This document shows positions 52,956 through 60,544 of a stretch of DNA of 64,000 bases, one piece after another. The notes below the pieces were generated by a model, which was not told the DNA's origin, searched no databases, and saw only the letters and a program-made list of their open reading frames with translations. The stretch covers positions 1-64,000 of the forward strand of contig JARVGK010000004.1 in NCBI GenBank assembly GCA_029762535.1, read 5' to 3'. The position numbers and the translations under genes were made by a program. Origin of the DNA: Thermoplasmatota archaeon (GTDB taxonomy: Archaea > Thermoplasmatota > Penumbrarchaeia > Penumbrarchaeales > Penumbrarchaeaceae). Positions within the stretch are counted from its first letter, which is position 1; each line of letters opens with the position of its first letter.

Positions 52956-54203
52956 TTGAGAATATCCGGACTTTACAGGATGACTCCCGATAAGAGGAGG
53001 GAGGAGATCGCTAAAAGGATGCAGATTGACCCGTCCGTCTTCAAGGGATTGGACATGAGAAGCATGGACATAGAGGACCTGGACGGGATGATCGAGAACG
53101 TGGTAGGGGCCTTCGTACTTCCGGTGGGGATCGCCGCGAACTTCGTTATAAACGGCAGGGAGACGCCCGTGCCGATGGCCACCGAGGAGCCATCGGTCGT
53201 GGCCGCCGCCTCGAGGATCGCCGCATGCACCGAGGATTTCACCGCCAGATGCCCTGAGTCGATCATGATAGGTCAGGTCCAGATTCTGGACGTTCCCGAT
53301 ATGGAGGGGGCGCTATCCTCGATCGACAGGAACAAGGACGGGATCGTATCCTCTGCGAACGCCGTCGATCCGGTCCTAGTATCCTCGGGCGGCGGGGCCG
53401 TGGACATCGAAACGAGATCACTGGACACCCCTTCGGGCGCGATGCTCATCGTACACCTGCTGGTCGACTGCAGGGACGCCATGGGGGCCAACGCGGTTAA
53501 CTCCATGGCCGAAGCGGTGTCGCCGATGCTGGAGGACCTCACTTTGGGCAGGGCGCTGTTGAGGATACTTTCGAACCTGGCCGTGAGGAGGATCGCCACC
53601 GCCGAGGCCAGGTTCGACAGGGAAAGGCTCGGAGGTACGGAAGTGGTCGATGACATCATGAACGCGTACCACTTCGCTTGCGCCGATCCTTTCAGGGCCT
53701 CGACCCACAACAAGGGTATCATGAACGGCGTCTCCGCTGTTGTCCGCGCTACAGGGAACGACACTCGGGCGGTGGAGGCTGGAGCGCACGCATACGCCTC
53801 CCTTTCAGGTAATTACGGCCCGCTGACCTCTTACCGCATCGACGAGAGCGGGGACCTCGTTGGGAGGATATCGATACCCGTCCCGGTCGGGACCGTCGGA
53901 GGTATAACCAAGGTACATCCGGGAGCCAGGGCATGCCTCCGAATATTGGGCGTGAATAGCGCCTCCGAGCTGGGCTGTGTCCTGGCATCCGTCGGGCTAG
54001 CTCAGAACCTGGCAGCCCTGAGGGCGCTCTCGGCGGAGGGAATACAGAGAGGACATATGAAGCTCCATGCCAGGAACCTTGCGATTCAATCAGGCGCATC
54101 GGTGGACGAGGCTCCCTTGATCGTGCAGCGCCTGATAGCGGAGGGGAAGGTCAGCGCCTCGAGGGCCAGGGACATCCTTCTATCCCTCAGGGGCTCCAAA
54201 TAG
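52956..54203 (+). CDS. hmgA: 3-hydroxy-3-methylglutaryl-CoA reductase, class II
   Basis: 415 residues. RISGLYRMTPDKRREEIAKR is the class II N-terminus (compare xIPGFYKLSPEER), which supports the TTG start at 52956, with GAGGGG eight bases upstream, over the ATG at 52980. VPMATEEPSVVAAASRIA has the catalytic Glu; DCRDAMGANAVNSMAE the catalytic Asp/cofactor loop; THNKGIMNGV the catalytic Lys; LHARNLAIQSGA the catalytic His. It makes mevalonate for isoprenoid lipids; class II enzymes are typical of Thermoplasmata and Archaeoglobus among archaea. Confidence 0.95.
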   Translation: MRISGLYRMTPDKRREEIAKRMQIDPSVFKGLDMRSMDIEDLDGMIENVVGAFVLPVGIAANFVINGRETPVPMATEEPSVVAAASRIAACTEDFTARCPESIMIGQVQILDVPDMEGALSSIDRNKDGIVSSANAVDPVLVSSGGGAVDIETRSLDTPSGAMLIVHLLVDCRDAMGANAVNSMAEAVSPMLEDLTLGRALLRILSNLAVRRIATAEARFDRERLGGTEVVDDIMNAYHFACADPFRASTHNKGIMNGVSAVVRATGNDTRAVEAGAHAYASLSGNYGPLTSYRIDESGDLVGRISIPVPVGTVGGITKVHPGARACLRILGVNSASELGCVLASVGLAQNLAALRALSAEGIQRGHMKLHARNLAIQSGASVDEAPLIVQRLIAEGKVSASRARDILLSLRGSK

Positions 54204-54255
54204 GGTTAAATAAGGTCTATCGCCTTCAAGTGGGATATCATCGGAGGGATGTCCA

Positions 54256-54744
54256 ATGTTCGATCTGGAAATGGTGTCGATAGAGAAGCCCGAGGACGTC
54301 AATTTCATCCTGGGGCAGTCGCATTTCATAAAGACCGTCGAGGACCTTCATGAGGCGATGGTCGGGTCCGTCCCGGGGATCCGGTTCGGGATCGCCTTCT
54401 GCGAGGCGTCGGGGAAATGCCTGGTCCGCTGGAGCGGGAACGACGATGAGATGATGGAGCTGGCGAAGATGAACGCATTGAAGCTATCATGCGGGCACTC
54501 GTTCATCATATTCATGAAGGACGCGTTCCCGATAAACTTCCTCAACGCGATAAAGAACGTATCCGTCGTATGTTCCATATACTGCGCCACGGCCAACCCG
54601 ACCGACGTCATCGTCGCGAAGAACGAGCGTGGAAGAGGTATAATGGGCGTGGTCGACGGAAGCCTTCAGACCGGGATCGAGACGGAGGAGGACCGGCAGT
54701 GGAGGCTCGGTTTCCTCAGGAAGATAGGATACAAGCTGGGTTGA
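54256..54744 (+). CDS. Adenosine-specific kinase (DUF355)
   Basis: 162 residues, the full family length. LEMVSIEKPEDVNFILGQSHFIKTVEDLHEAM and GIRFGIAFCEASGKCLVRWSGND are diagnostic; FCEASG and NPTDVIVAKNERGRGIMGVVDG line the active site by family. GGAGGG lies upstream. Followed 6 bases later by the presenilin-like protease gene. Confidence 0.9.
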   Translation: MFDLEMVSIEKPEDVNFILGQSHFIKTVEDLHEAMVGSVPGIRFGIAFCEASGKCLVRWSGNDDEMMELAKMNALKLSCGHSFIIFMKDAFPINFLNAIKNVSVVCSIYCATANPTDVIVAKNERGRGIMGVVDGSLQTGIETEEDRQWRLGFLRKIGYKLG

Positions 54745-54750
54745 ACTCAT

Positions 54751-56532
54751 ATGAGCGAAGATGCCCCACCCAGGAAGACGCCCGTATCGAAGGCCGTGCT
54801 GCCCGTCGCGATGATGGTGGCGCTGTTCATATTGACCATAGGGTTGGCCCTGGTGGTCGCCCCGTTGTACCTGAGACAGGGGCTCCAGGCCTTCGGTGAG
54901 GAGGGGGCGAAGAACCCCCTGATCGCCGTTTACTACCTGGTCATGATCATATTCGTCACGGTCGTCATACTGCTTCTCAGGAAGTTCCTGAAGAGGCGCA
55001 GGCGCAATTTCCTGAAGTACGTGCTGGGAGCGGCCGTGCTGCTTTCGACGTATGCGGTCATATGGCCCCTCCTCACCGCCGCCATCCACGGACTCCCGCC
55101 GGAGTGGGAGGAGAGCACCCTGTCCCTCTCTAACCCCATTGACGCGATCGCCCCTGACGTGCTGGTCTATCCGCACGGTTTCGGCATCCTTGAGGGGGGC
55201 GGTCTCGTGAGGATCGTCCACGCGGATAACGCATCCACCTTCCGCTCTCTGGGCGGGTCCGTCATCGAGAGGACGGAAAGCTCCGCGAGGATCTGGATGC
55301 GGGGAACCCCATTCCACGTCCGCTGGGAGATCCCTCTATCGGAGGATGAGGAGATAACGTCGATCTCCCCCATCGAAGACGATCTGGCCATGACCATAGT
55401 TAAAGGGAATTCCTCATCGATAAAGCTCCTCATCGAGGGCTCTTCGACCACCGTTGGATCGAACTCCACCTACGACCTACATTTCGTATCCGGCACCGAC
55501 CTGGCCTATTCCGGCCCAATTCTCTACCGTTTCTCCATTGAAAACACAACGTTCAACCTCACGCTCGAACCGTACCATACGTTCGATCGCGACATCCTGT
55601 GGGCCAGGTCGGATGGGGTCCTACTCGTGTCCACGGCGGGGGGACCTTTCCTGGAGGATGATGAGATGGTTCAGGCATCCGATACACGCTTCGACGATCC
55701 ATCCCTCGTATCCCTGGCTTATGGGCCGGAAGGCTGGGAGATCGCCGCTGTCAGAGGCGGGAACCTGTTCATTATAACGCAGGAAGGGACCGATATCTGG
55801 TACCTCTCCGGGGACGACGTGATCATGGTGCATCACAACGAACCGGGCGGCGTCCTCACATTCGTATCGGGGAGGAGCGTCGAGACCGGGACGCTCCCGA
55901 AGAGCTACAACACCGCCCCCATGCATATAGCGTCCTTCGCCATGGCATCGGGGCTCGTGGTCCTCCTCTTCATAAAACCGAAGTGGTACATTGTGGACCT
56001 CGCCGGGATCCTGATGGGAGCCGGGGTCCTGTCCCTCATCGGCATCTCGCTCTCCATACTGCCCCTGATCCTTCTCCTCGTACTTCTTGCGGTGTACGAC
56101 TTCATCTCAGTTTACAAGACCAAGCACATGCTGACCCTTGCCGAGTCCGTTGTGGAATCGAAGCTGCCCATACTGTTGGTCTTCCCCATGAAGCCCTCAT
56201 ATCGCTACGAGGAGGAGAAGGACCTACTGGACAGGTCCAAACCGCGTCAGGCCATGTTCATGGGATTGGGAGATGTCATAATCCCCGGGACCCTGATCGT
56301 ATCCGCCTCCACCTTCCTCGCGGGCAGGGGCGGCGCGTCGGTCCTGGGGATGCCGCCCCAGATGGGGGTCGCCCTCTTCGCTCTGGCGGGGCTTTTCGTC
56401 GGTTTCTCAGGCCTCATGTACCTGGTCCTCAAGGGCAAGGCCCACGCTGGCCTTCCGCTGTTGAACTCGGGGACCATACTGGGCTTCCTTCTGGGCGAAC
56501 TGCTGTTCTTCGGGAGGATAATACTACTTTAG
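54751..56532 (+). CDS. Presenilin/signal-peptide-peptidase-like intramembrane aspartyl protease with large ectodomain
   Basis: 593 residues. The C-terminal half has both family signatures: LLAVYDFISVYKTKHMLTLA with Asp450 and AMFMGLGDVIIPGTLIV with Asp508, then AGLPLLNSGTILGFLLGELL at the PAL position. That is the archaeal PSH (DUF1119/A22) pattern. Three N-terminal helices (AVLPVAMMVALFILTIGLAL; AVYYLVMIIFVTVVILLL; YVLGAAVLLSTYAVIWPLL) are separated from the catalytic helices by a ~280-residue soluble, beta-rich segment (~115-390) with N-x-S/T sites. PSH proteins are normally ~300 residues, so this is an insertion. It cleaves membrane helices, probably signal-peptide remnants or anchors. Confidence 0.85.
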   Translation: MSEDAPPRKTPVSKAVLPVAMMVALFILTIGLALVVAPLYLRQGLQAFGEEGAKNPLIAVYYLVMIIFVTVVILLLRKFLKRRRRNFLKYVLGAAVLLSTYAVIWPLLTAAIHGLPPEWEESTLSLSNPIDAIAPDVLVYPHGFGILEGGGLVRIVHADNASTFRSLGGSVIERTESSARIWMRGTPFHVRWEIPLSEDEEITSISPIEDDLAMTIVKGNSSSIKLLIEGSSTTVGSNSTYDLHFVSGTDLAYSGPILYRFSIENTTFNLTLEPYHTFDRDILWARSDGVLLVSTAGGPFLEDDEMVQASDTRFDDPSLVSLAYGPEGWEIAAVRGGNLFIITQEGTDIWYLSGDDVIMVHHNEPGGVLTFVSGRSVETGTLPKSYNTAPMHIASFAMASGLVVLLFIKPKWYIVDLAGILMGAGVLSLIGISLSILPLILLLVLLAVYDFISVYKTKHMLTLAESVVESKLPILLVFPMKPSYRYEEEKDLLDRSKPRQAMFMGLGDVIIPGTLIVSASTFLAGRGGASVLGMPPQMGVALFALAGLFVGFSGLMYLVLKGKAHAGLPLLNSGTILGFLLGELLFFGRIILL

Positions 56533-56541
56533 AGGTGTGCA

Positions 56542-57258
56542 ATGACCTTGATAGTCATCGCAGGGACCCTGTTCCTGGCGGGTTTGGTGCTGGGGTCCAC
56601 CCTGTGCAACCTCACCTGCGGGCCCATCCTGCTAATGCGCATGGTCGGAAGGGGTAAGGGCTGGAGGGACGGCATCGCCATGGCGCTGATATTCACCATG
56701 CCCAGGGTGTTCGTTCTGACAGCGTTCGGAGCGATCGTAGGTTACGCCGGAAGCTACGCCTCCAGACATATCGACGCCGATATCATCGCTTACGTCCACG
56801 CCGTGGTCTATCTGATCATAGCCGTGGTCATGATCATGAACGGCATAGGGCTTGCAAGAGGGGAGAAAAAGACCTGCAGGAAAGGTAGCAAGGGTTGGAT
56901 ACTGTCGAGGTTCTCGGATCCGGGCAACTCCGATGAGAGGCTGCATCTGTTCGCGCTGGGCTCCTTGTTCTCGCTCGTTTGCATCGGAGAGGCATGGGGT
57001 TTTCTGGGCATCTCGCTCGTGGAGGGCGCCATGCAGGGGGCCAACCCCACTTCCGGAGCGCTGTTGGGCGCTTCGGCGATGCTCGCCCTCTCATTGGGTC
57101 TGACGGTCCCGCCCGTAATACTGTCCGCAATGGCCTCAGAGGCGGCGCATCGCATAGACCTCAGTGAGATCGCCAGGGCCGGAGGCTGGGTCCTGGTGGT
57201 CCTCGGCGTTCTACTGATGGCGTTCGAGGTCTATTCCATATACTCCCTCATGACCTGA
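56542..57258 (+). CDS. DsbD/CcdA/SafE-like six-helix membrane protein
   Basis: 238 residues with six membrane helices. The first contains LVLGSTLCNLTCGPILLMRM, with two cysteines near the membrane as in DsbD/CcdA-type thiol-redox transporters; the fourth holds FSLVCIGEAWGFLGISL. The usual proline-rich PC motif is not exact. A role in moving reducing equivalents or metal/sulfur compounds is inferred from the fold. GAGGTG precedes the ATG, nine bases after the protease gene, so the two are probably one operon. Its 3' end overlaps the convergent GIY-YIG gene by 11 bases. Confidence 0.7.
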   Translation: MTLIVIAGTLFLAGLVLGSTLCNLTCGPILLMRMVGRGKGWRDGIAMALIFTMPRVFVLTAFGAIVGYAGSYASRHIDADIIAYVHAVVYLIIAVVMIMNGIGLARGEKKTCRKGSKGWILSRFSDPGNSDERLHLFALGSLFSLVCIGEAWGFLGISLVEGAMQGANPTSGALLGASAMLALSLGLTVPPVILSAMASEAAHRIDLSEIARAGGWVLVVLGVLLMAFEVYSIYSLMT

Positions 57259-57637
57259 ACAGATGCGTATGGCATCGGCAGTCGGAGCAGCCGATCCCTG
57301 GGATCCCCTCATGCTCAAAAGAGAGCCTGTGCGCGGCGCCGCACTCTCCTCCTTCGGTATACGGCGTCCACCAGATCCTCCTCTCCGAGGAGCAGGCGAC
57401 GATATGATCTATATGCCATCTCCTCCTTTCGGATACAAAGAGGTGTCTGGATGCCCTGGAGCGAAGCCCCCTCTTGGCGCTGCCCACGTAGAGGTAGCTC
57501 CCCCCCTCGAATCGGACCGGACCCTTTTTTCCGACATCGATGACGATCTCGTCGGGTATGAACAGCTCCAGAATGTACACGGCGGGTTCCGCAATCAGAG
57601 GTGGCACTGCCAGCGCGAAGTCTTCTATCAATCCCAT
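57248..57637 (-). CDS. DUF123 GIY-YIG-type endonuclease-like protein
   Basis: 129 residues. AVYILELFIP (GIY-like), then EGGSYLYVGSAKRGLRSRASRHL (YIG-like with the catalytic Arg) and RRWHIDHIVACSSER match archaeal DUF123. CGAAHRLSFEHEGIPGIGCSDCRCHTHLF adds a conserved Cys/His end. The family resembles the UvrC nuclease domain. The ATG at 57637 overlaps the FttA stop (TGATG); a GTG one codon earlier is the alternative. Confidence 0.88.
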   Translation of the reverse strand: MGLIEDFALAVPPLIAEPAVYILELFIPDEIVIDVGKKGPVRFEGGSYLYVGSAKRGLRSRASRHLFVSERRRWHIDHIVACSSERRIWWTPYTEGGECGAAHRLSFEHEGIPGIGCSDCRCHTHLFRS

Positions 57638-59553
57638 CACTTGAACCGGATCGTCTCGAGGTTCATGGGGGCATATGTCGTCATGCCGTATTTCCTGTGA
57701 AGGGACGAGGAGAAGTCCATCTCCTTCATCTCGTCGCCGTGATGTATGACGACCCGATCCGGTTTGGGCTCCATCGTGGATATGTAATTGATGAGCTGCT
57801 TCCTGTCGCTGTGGCCGGAGAAACCGTCTATTGTCTCGAAGCTGGCCTTTAGATGTATGGCCATGGGTTTACCCTTCTCCTGAACGATCAGCTCGGTCAG
57901 GCCCTTCTGTATCTTACGGCCGAGCGTACCCTCCGCCATATAGCCGACGAAGACCAGACAGTTCCGCGGGTCGGGTGCCATGTGCTTCAGGTAATCCATG
58001 ACTGGACCGCCGTTGAGCATGCCTGAGGTCGCAAGGATTATACAGGGTTCCGGGCTGTTCTTTATTTCCTCTCGCATCTCCCTGCTGTCAACCTTGCGGA
58101 AGAAATCGGTGAGGAACGGGTTCTCGTTCCTCTGGAATATCTGCGTCCTTAGCTGATTGTTGAGGTATTCGGGATAGGCCGTGTGTATCGCGGTCGCCTC
58201 CCATATCATCCCGTCAAGGTAGATAGGTACCTTGGGTATCTGCCCCATCTTCATCTGTTTTTCGAGGACGATCATCACCTCCTGGGACCGCCCCACGGCG
58301 AAGACGGGTACCAGGGCCTTACCTCCGCGGCTCAGCGTCCGCTGCATAACGGACCTCACCTGGTCCGCCGCCTCCTTCCTGGTGGGCTGGAAGTCCCTCT
58401 TTCCGCCGTACGTCGATTCCATAACCACGGCCTCCACCCTCGGGAACTTGTTCGTGGCCGCGTTGAAGAGCCAGGTCCTCTCGTACTTTATATCGCCGGA
58501 ATAGACGATGTTATAGAGGCCATCGCCGATGTGGAAGTGGGGCGATGCCGATCCGAGGATGTGACCTGCGTTGTGCATCGTCAACCTGACGTCCGGGGCG
58601 ATATCGGTCGTCTCGTTGTACTTTATCACGATGGTGTGAAGGATCGCCTCCCTGACGTTCTCCGAATCGTAGGGGGGTCTCTTACCCTCGGCCCCGGCGA
58701 CCTTGATATAATCGAGAGCCAGGAGGGCCATGAGGTCCCTTGTGGGCGGGGTGCAGTATATCGGCCCGTCGTATCCGTATTTGTAAAGCAATGGCACGAG
58801 GCCGCTGTGGTCGAGATGCGCGTGGGTCAGCACCACCGCGTCTATGGACTCGAACGGCTGTACCTCGGACATCTGAAGGTAAGGTGAAGGATGATCATGG
58901 GACCCGACATTGACCCCGACGTCTATCAGTACCTTTGAGTTCCTGGTCGTGAGCATGTGGCAAGCTCTGCCCACCTCCCTGTAGCTGCCCAGCGATGTCG
59001 TCCTCACCCAGTTATCATCGTCAGGGATGTCGCGGAATATCCGTCTCCCCACCTTTTTCAGGAATTCCTTCCTCTTCTCGGTGACCTGTGGGTCCTTCAG
59101 GAAATGCCTGATGTCCTTTACGCTCCGCGATTCAATGGGCGGGGTGCGGACCACCTGGGGGGCCCAACCGGTATTCTTCTTGATCTCGTTGAGGTTGGCC
59201 CCGTGTTTGCCGATCGCCAGGCCAGGTGAGATCGCCTCTATGGTCACCTCGTTGGAGTCATGGTTGAAGGCGATATCGGTGACCTTTGCCTCCTCGGGTA
59301 TTATCGCCTTGATGGCATTGACCGACTCCTCTATTCCGAAGACCAAAGAGTCATGAGGGCGGATAGCCACCCTTCTCTTCAGTCCCTGAGCTATCTTCCT
59401 CACCAGGTTCGAATCGTATACGAACTCGTCCATGTTCTTGGTCTGAATGACGACCACCGGACCCTCGAACTCGACGCCCGTTATGGTTATCTTGTCCCCT
59501 ACGATGTCCTCGACGTCCTTCCTCAGCTTTCTGATCAATGCCTCATAGGTCAA
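57637..59553 (-). CDS. fttA: FttA / aCPSF1: KH-domain beta-CASP ribonuclease (archaeal transcription termination factor)
   Basis: About 638 residues: two N-terminal KH domains (ITITGVEFEGPVVVIQT; SPGLAIGKHGANLNEIKKN), the metallo-beta-lactamase core with VLTHAHLDHSG and the late HHGDEM/SGHSD motifs, and the beta-CASP insert (PVFAVGRSQEVMIVLE; LATSGMLNGGPVMDYL). It cleaves RNA 3' ends and terminates RNA polymerase. The frame is open to an ATG at 59622, but TATA-like TTCATAAAAAAT at 59630-59641 would start the transcript after that ATG, and family proteins begin near LTYEALIRKL. I therefore place the start at the TTG at 59553, with GGGAAGTGA upstream (the adjacent TTG at 59556 is equally possible). 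Confidence 0.93.
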   Translation of the reverse strand: MTYEALIRKLRKDVEDIVGDKITITGVEFEGPVVVIQTKNMDEFVYDSNLVRKIAQGLKRRVAIRPHDSLVFGIEESVNAIKAIIPEEAKVTDIAFNHDSNEVTIEAISPGLAIGKHGANLNEIKKNTGWAPQVVRTPPIESRSVKDIRHFLKDPQVTEKRKEFLKKVGRRIFRDIPDDDNWVRTTSLGSYREVGRACHMLTTRNSKVLIDVGVNVGSHDHPSPYLQMSEVQPFESIDAVVLTHAHLDHSGLVPLLYKYGYDGPIYCTPPTRDLMALLALDYIKVAGAEGKRPPYDSENVREAILHTIVIKYNETTDIAPDVRLTMHNAGHILGSASPHFHIGDGLYNIVYSGDIKYERTWLFNAATNKFPRVEAVVMESTYGGKRDFQPTRKEAADQVRSVMQRTLSRGGKALVPVFAVGRSQEVMIVLEKQMKMGQIPKVPIYLDGMIWEATAIHTAYPEYLNNQLRTQIFQRNENPFLTDFFRKVDSREMREEIKNSPEPCIILATSGMLNGGPVMDYLKHMAPDPRNCLVFVGYMAEGTLGRKIQKGLTELIVQEKGKPMAIHLKASFETIDGFSGHSDRKQLINYISTMEPKPDRVVIHHGDEMKEMDFSSSLHRKYGMTTYAPMNLETIRFK

Positions 59554-59729
59554 CAAATCACTTCCCTTGGCGCTGCATAAAACATACCTTCGGGTCGGAT
59601 ATGCTATCGATCCCGAACGCATGTCGCGGATTTTTTATGAATAATCTTGAAATGCCATACAAGGGTCCCGATCATCGTTCGGTCCCAGGTGAATAACCAA
59701 AGGTTGTTTAGAATATGCCTTCCCAAATA

Positions 59730-60371
59730 TCATTTGATATTTAATTTTTCCTTTCTCTTGGAGAGCTCGGCAGGTTTTACGGGGTTCCATCCGGACTTGT
59801 TGATCACAACTATGTCGTATCCGTCGCCCGATGCCGAATCCCTCTTCATGGCGGAACGCAGCGACTTGATGGCCAGGTCAACGCCGTCCTTCGTGGTGAG
59901 GTCCTCCCTGTATCCGTCCTCGAGCATACCGTAGGCGAAAGGGGACCCCGATCCGGTGGCGCAGTACATATCGGGAATGGACCCGCCGGCCGCGTCTATG
60001 GAGAATAGATGTCCTCCCTCATCGTCCCATCCACCGATCAGAAGCTGAACCCAGTAAGGGTAATATCTGCTGCCGGAGAGTATGTTGGCGGTGAGAGTGG
60101 CAGCGGCCTTTATCGTCATGGGCTGCTCCCTCTTCAGCCTGTAGAGCTCCGCTTCAGCTCTTAGGTACCTTGCAAGAGTCTGCGCATCCCCGACAAGGCC
60201 GGCCGTGGTCAGGCCTATATGCTTGTCTATATCGAAAAGCTTCTGGGTGTTGGAGTGGGCGATCATGTGCCCCATCGTCGCCCTGCGCTCCGTGGCCATC
60301 ACGACACCGTCCTTGCAGACGATGCCTATGGTCGTCGTCCCTGTCTTCATGAGCTCCTGCTCGTCCTTCAT
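59730..60371 (-). CDS. psmB: Proteasome beta subunit
   Basis: 213 residues. A short propeptide is cut at KTG|TTTIGIVCKDGVV, exposing the nucleophile Thr12; Asp/Lys partners are in DGVVMATERRAT and NTQKLFDIDKHIG, and the GSGSPFAYGMLEDGY region is standard. It forms the inner rings of the 20S proteasome. GAGGTGA seven bases from the ATG and a strong TATA (TTTATATT, 60430-60437) mark its promoter. The neighbourhood with FttA is common in euryarchaea. Confidence 0.97.
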   Translation of the reverse strand: MKDEQELMKTGTTTIGIVCKDGVVMATERRATMGHMIAHSNTQKLFDIDKHIGLTTAGLVGDAQTLARYLRAEAELYRLKREQPMTIKAAATLTANILSGSRYYPYWVQLLIGGWDDEGGHLFSIDAAGGSIPDMYCATGSGSPFAYGMLEDGYREDLTTKDGVDLAIKSLRSAMKRDSASGDGYDIVVINKSGWNPVKPAELSKRKEKLNIK

Positions 60372-60429
60372 ATCGATTTCACCTCGTTGGAGATTGCAAA
60401 GAAAGCTGCTCCCCCATTTTAACCGTCGT

Positions 60430-60437
60430 ATTTATAT
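60430..60437 (-). promoter_or_regulatory. TATA box of psmB
   Basis: Minus-strand ACAAATATAAATACG in the 173-base divergent gap between psmB and the subtilase, about 60 bases from the psmB ATG. Confidence 0.6.
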
Positions 60438-60544
60438 TTGTTGCAGGGGTGGATGGACCATGGACGTTCTAAAGGATATCCAAGATCGAGGCGGATACGG
60501 CTATGAGGCATAAGTTTTATGATGTCGGACCCATACGACATCTC

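Noticed and set aside
54487..55317. 276-codon minus-strand frame opposite the adenosine kinase and protease genes
   Set aside because: Antisense shadow spanning two real genes; low-complexity Arg/Glu/His content.
58183..58887. 234-codon plus-strand frame opposite FttA
   Set aside because: Shadow of the FttA coding sequence, His/Arg-rich with no family resemblance.
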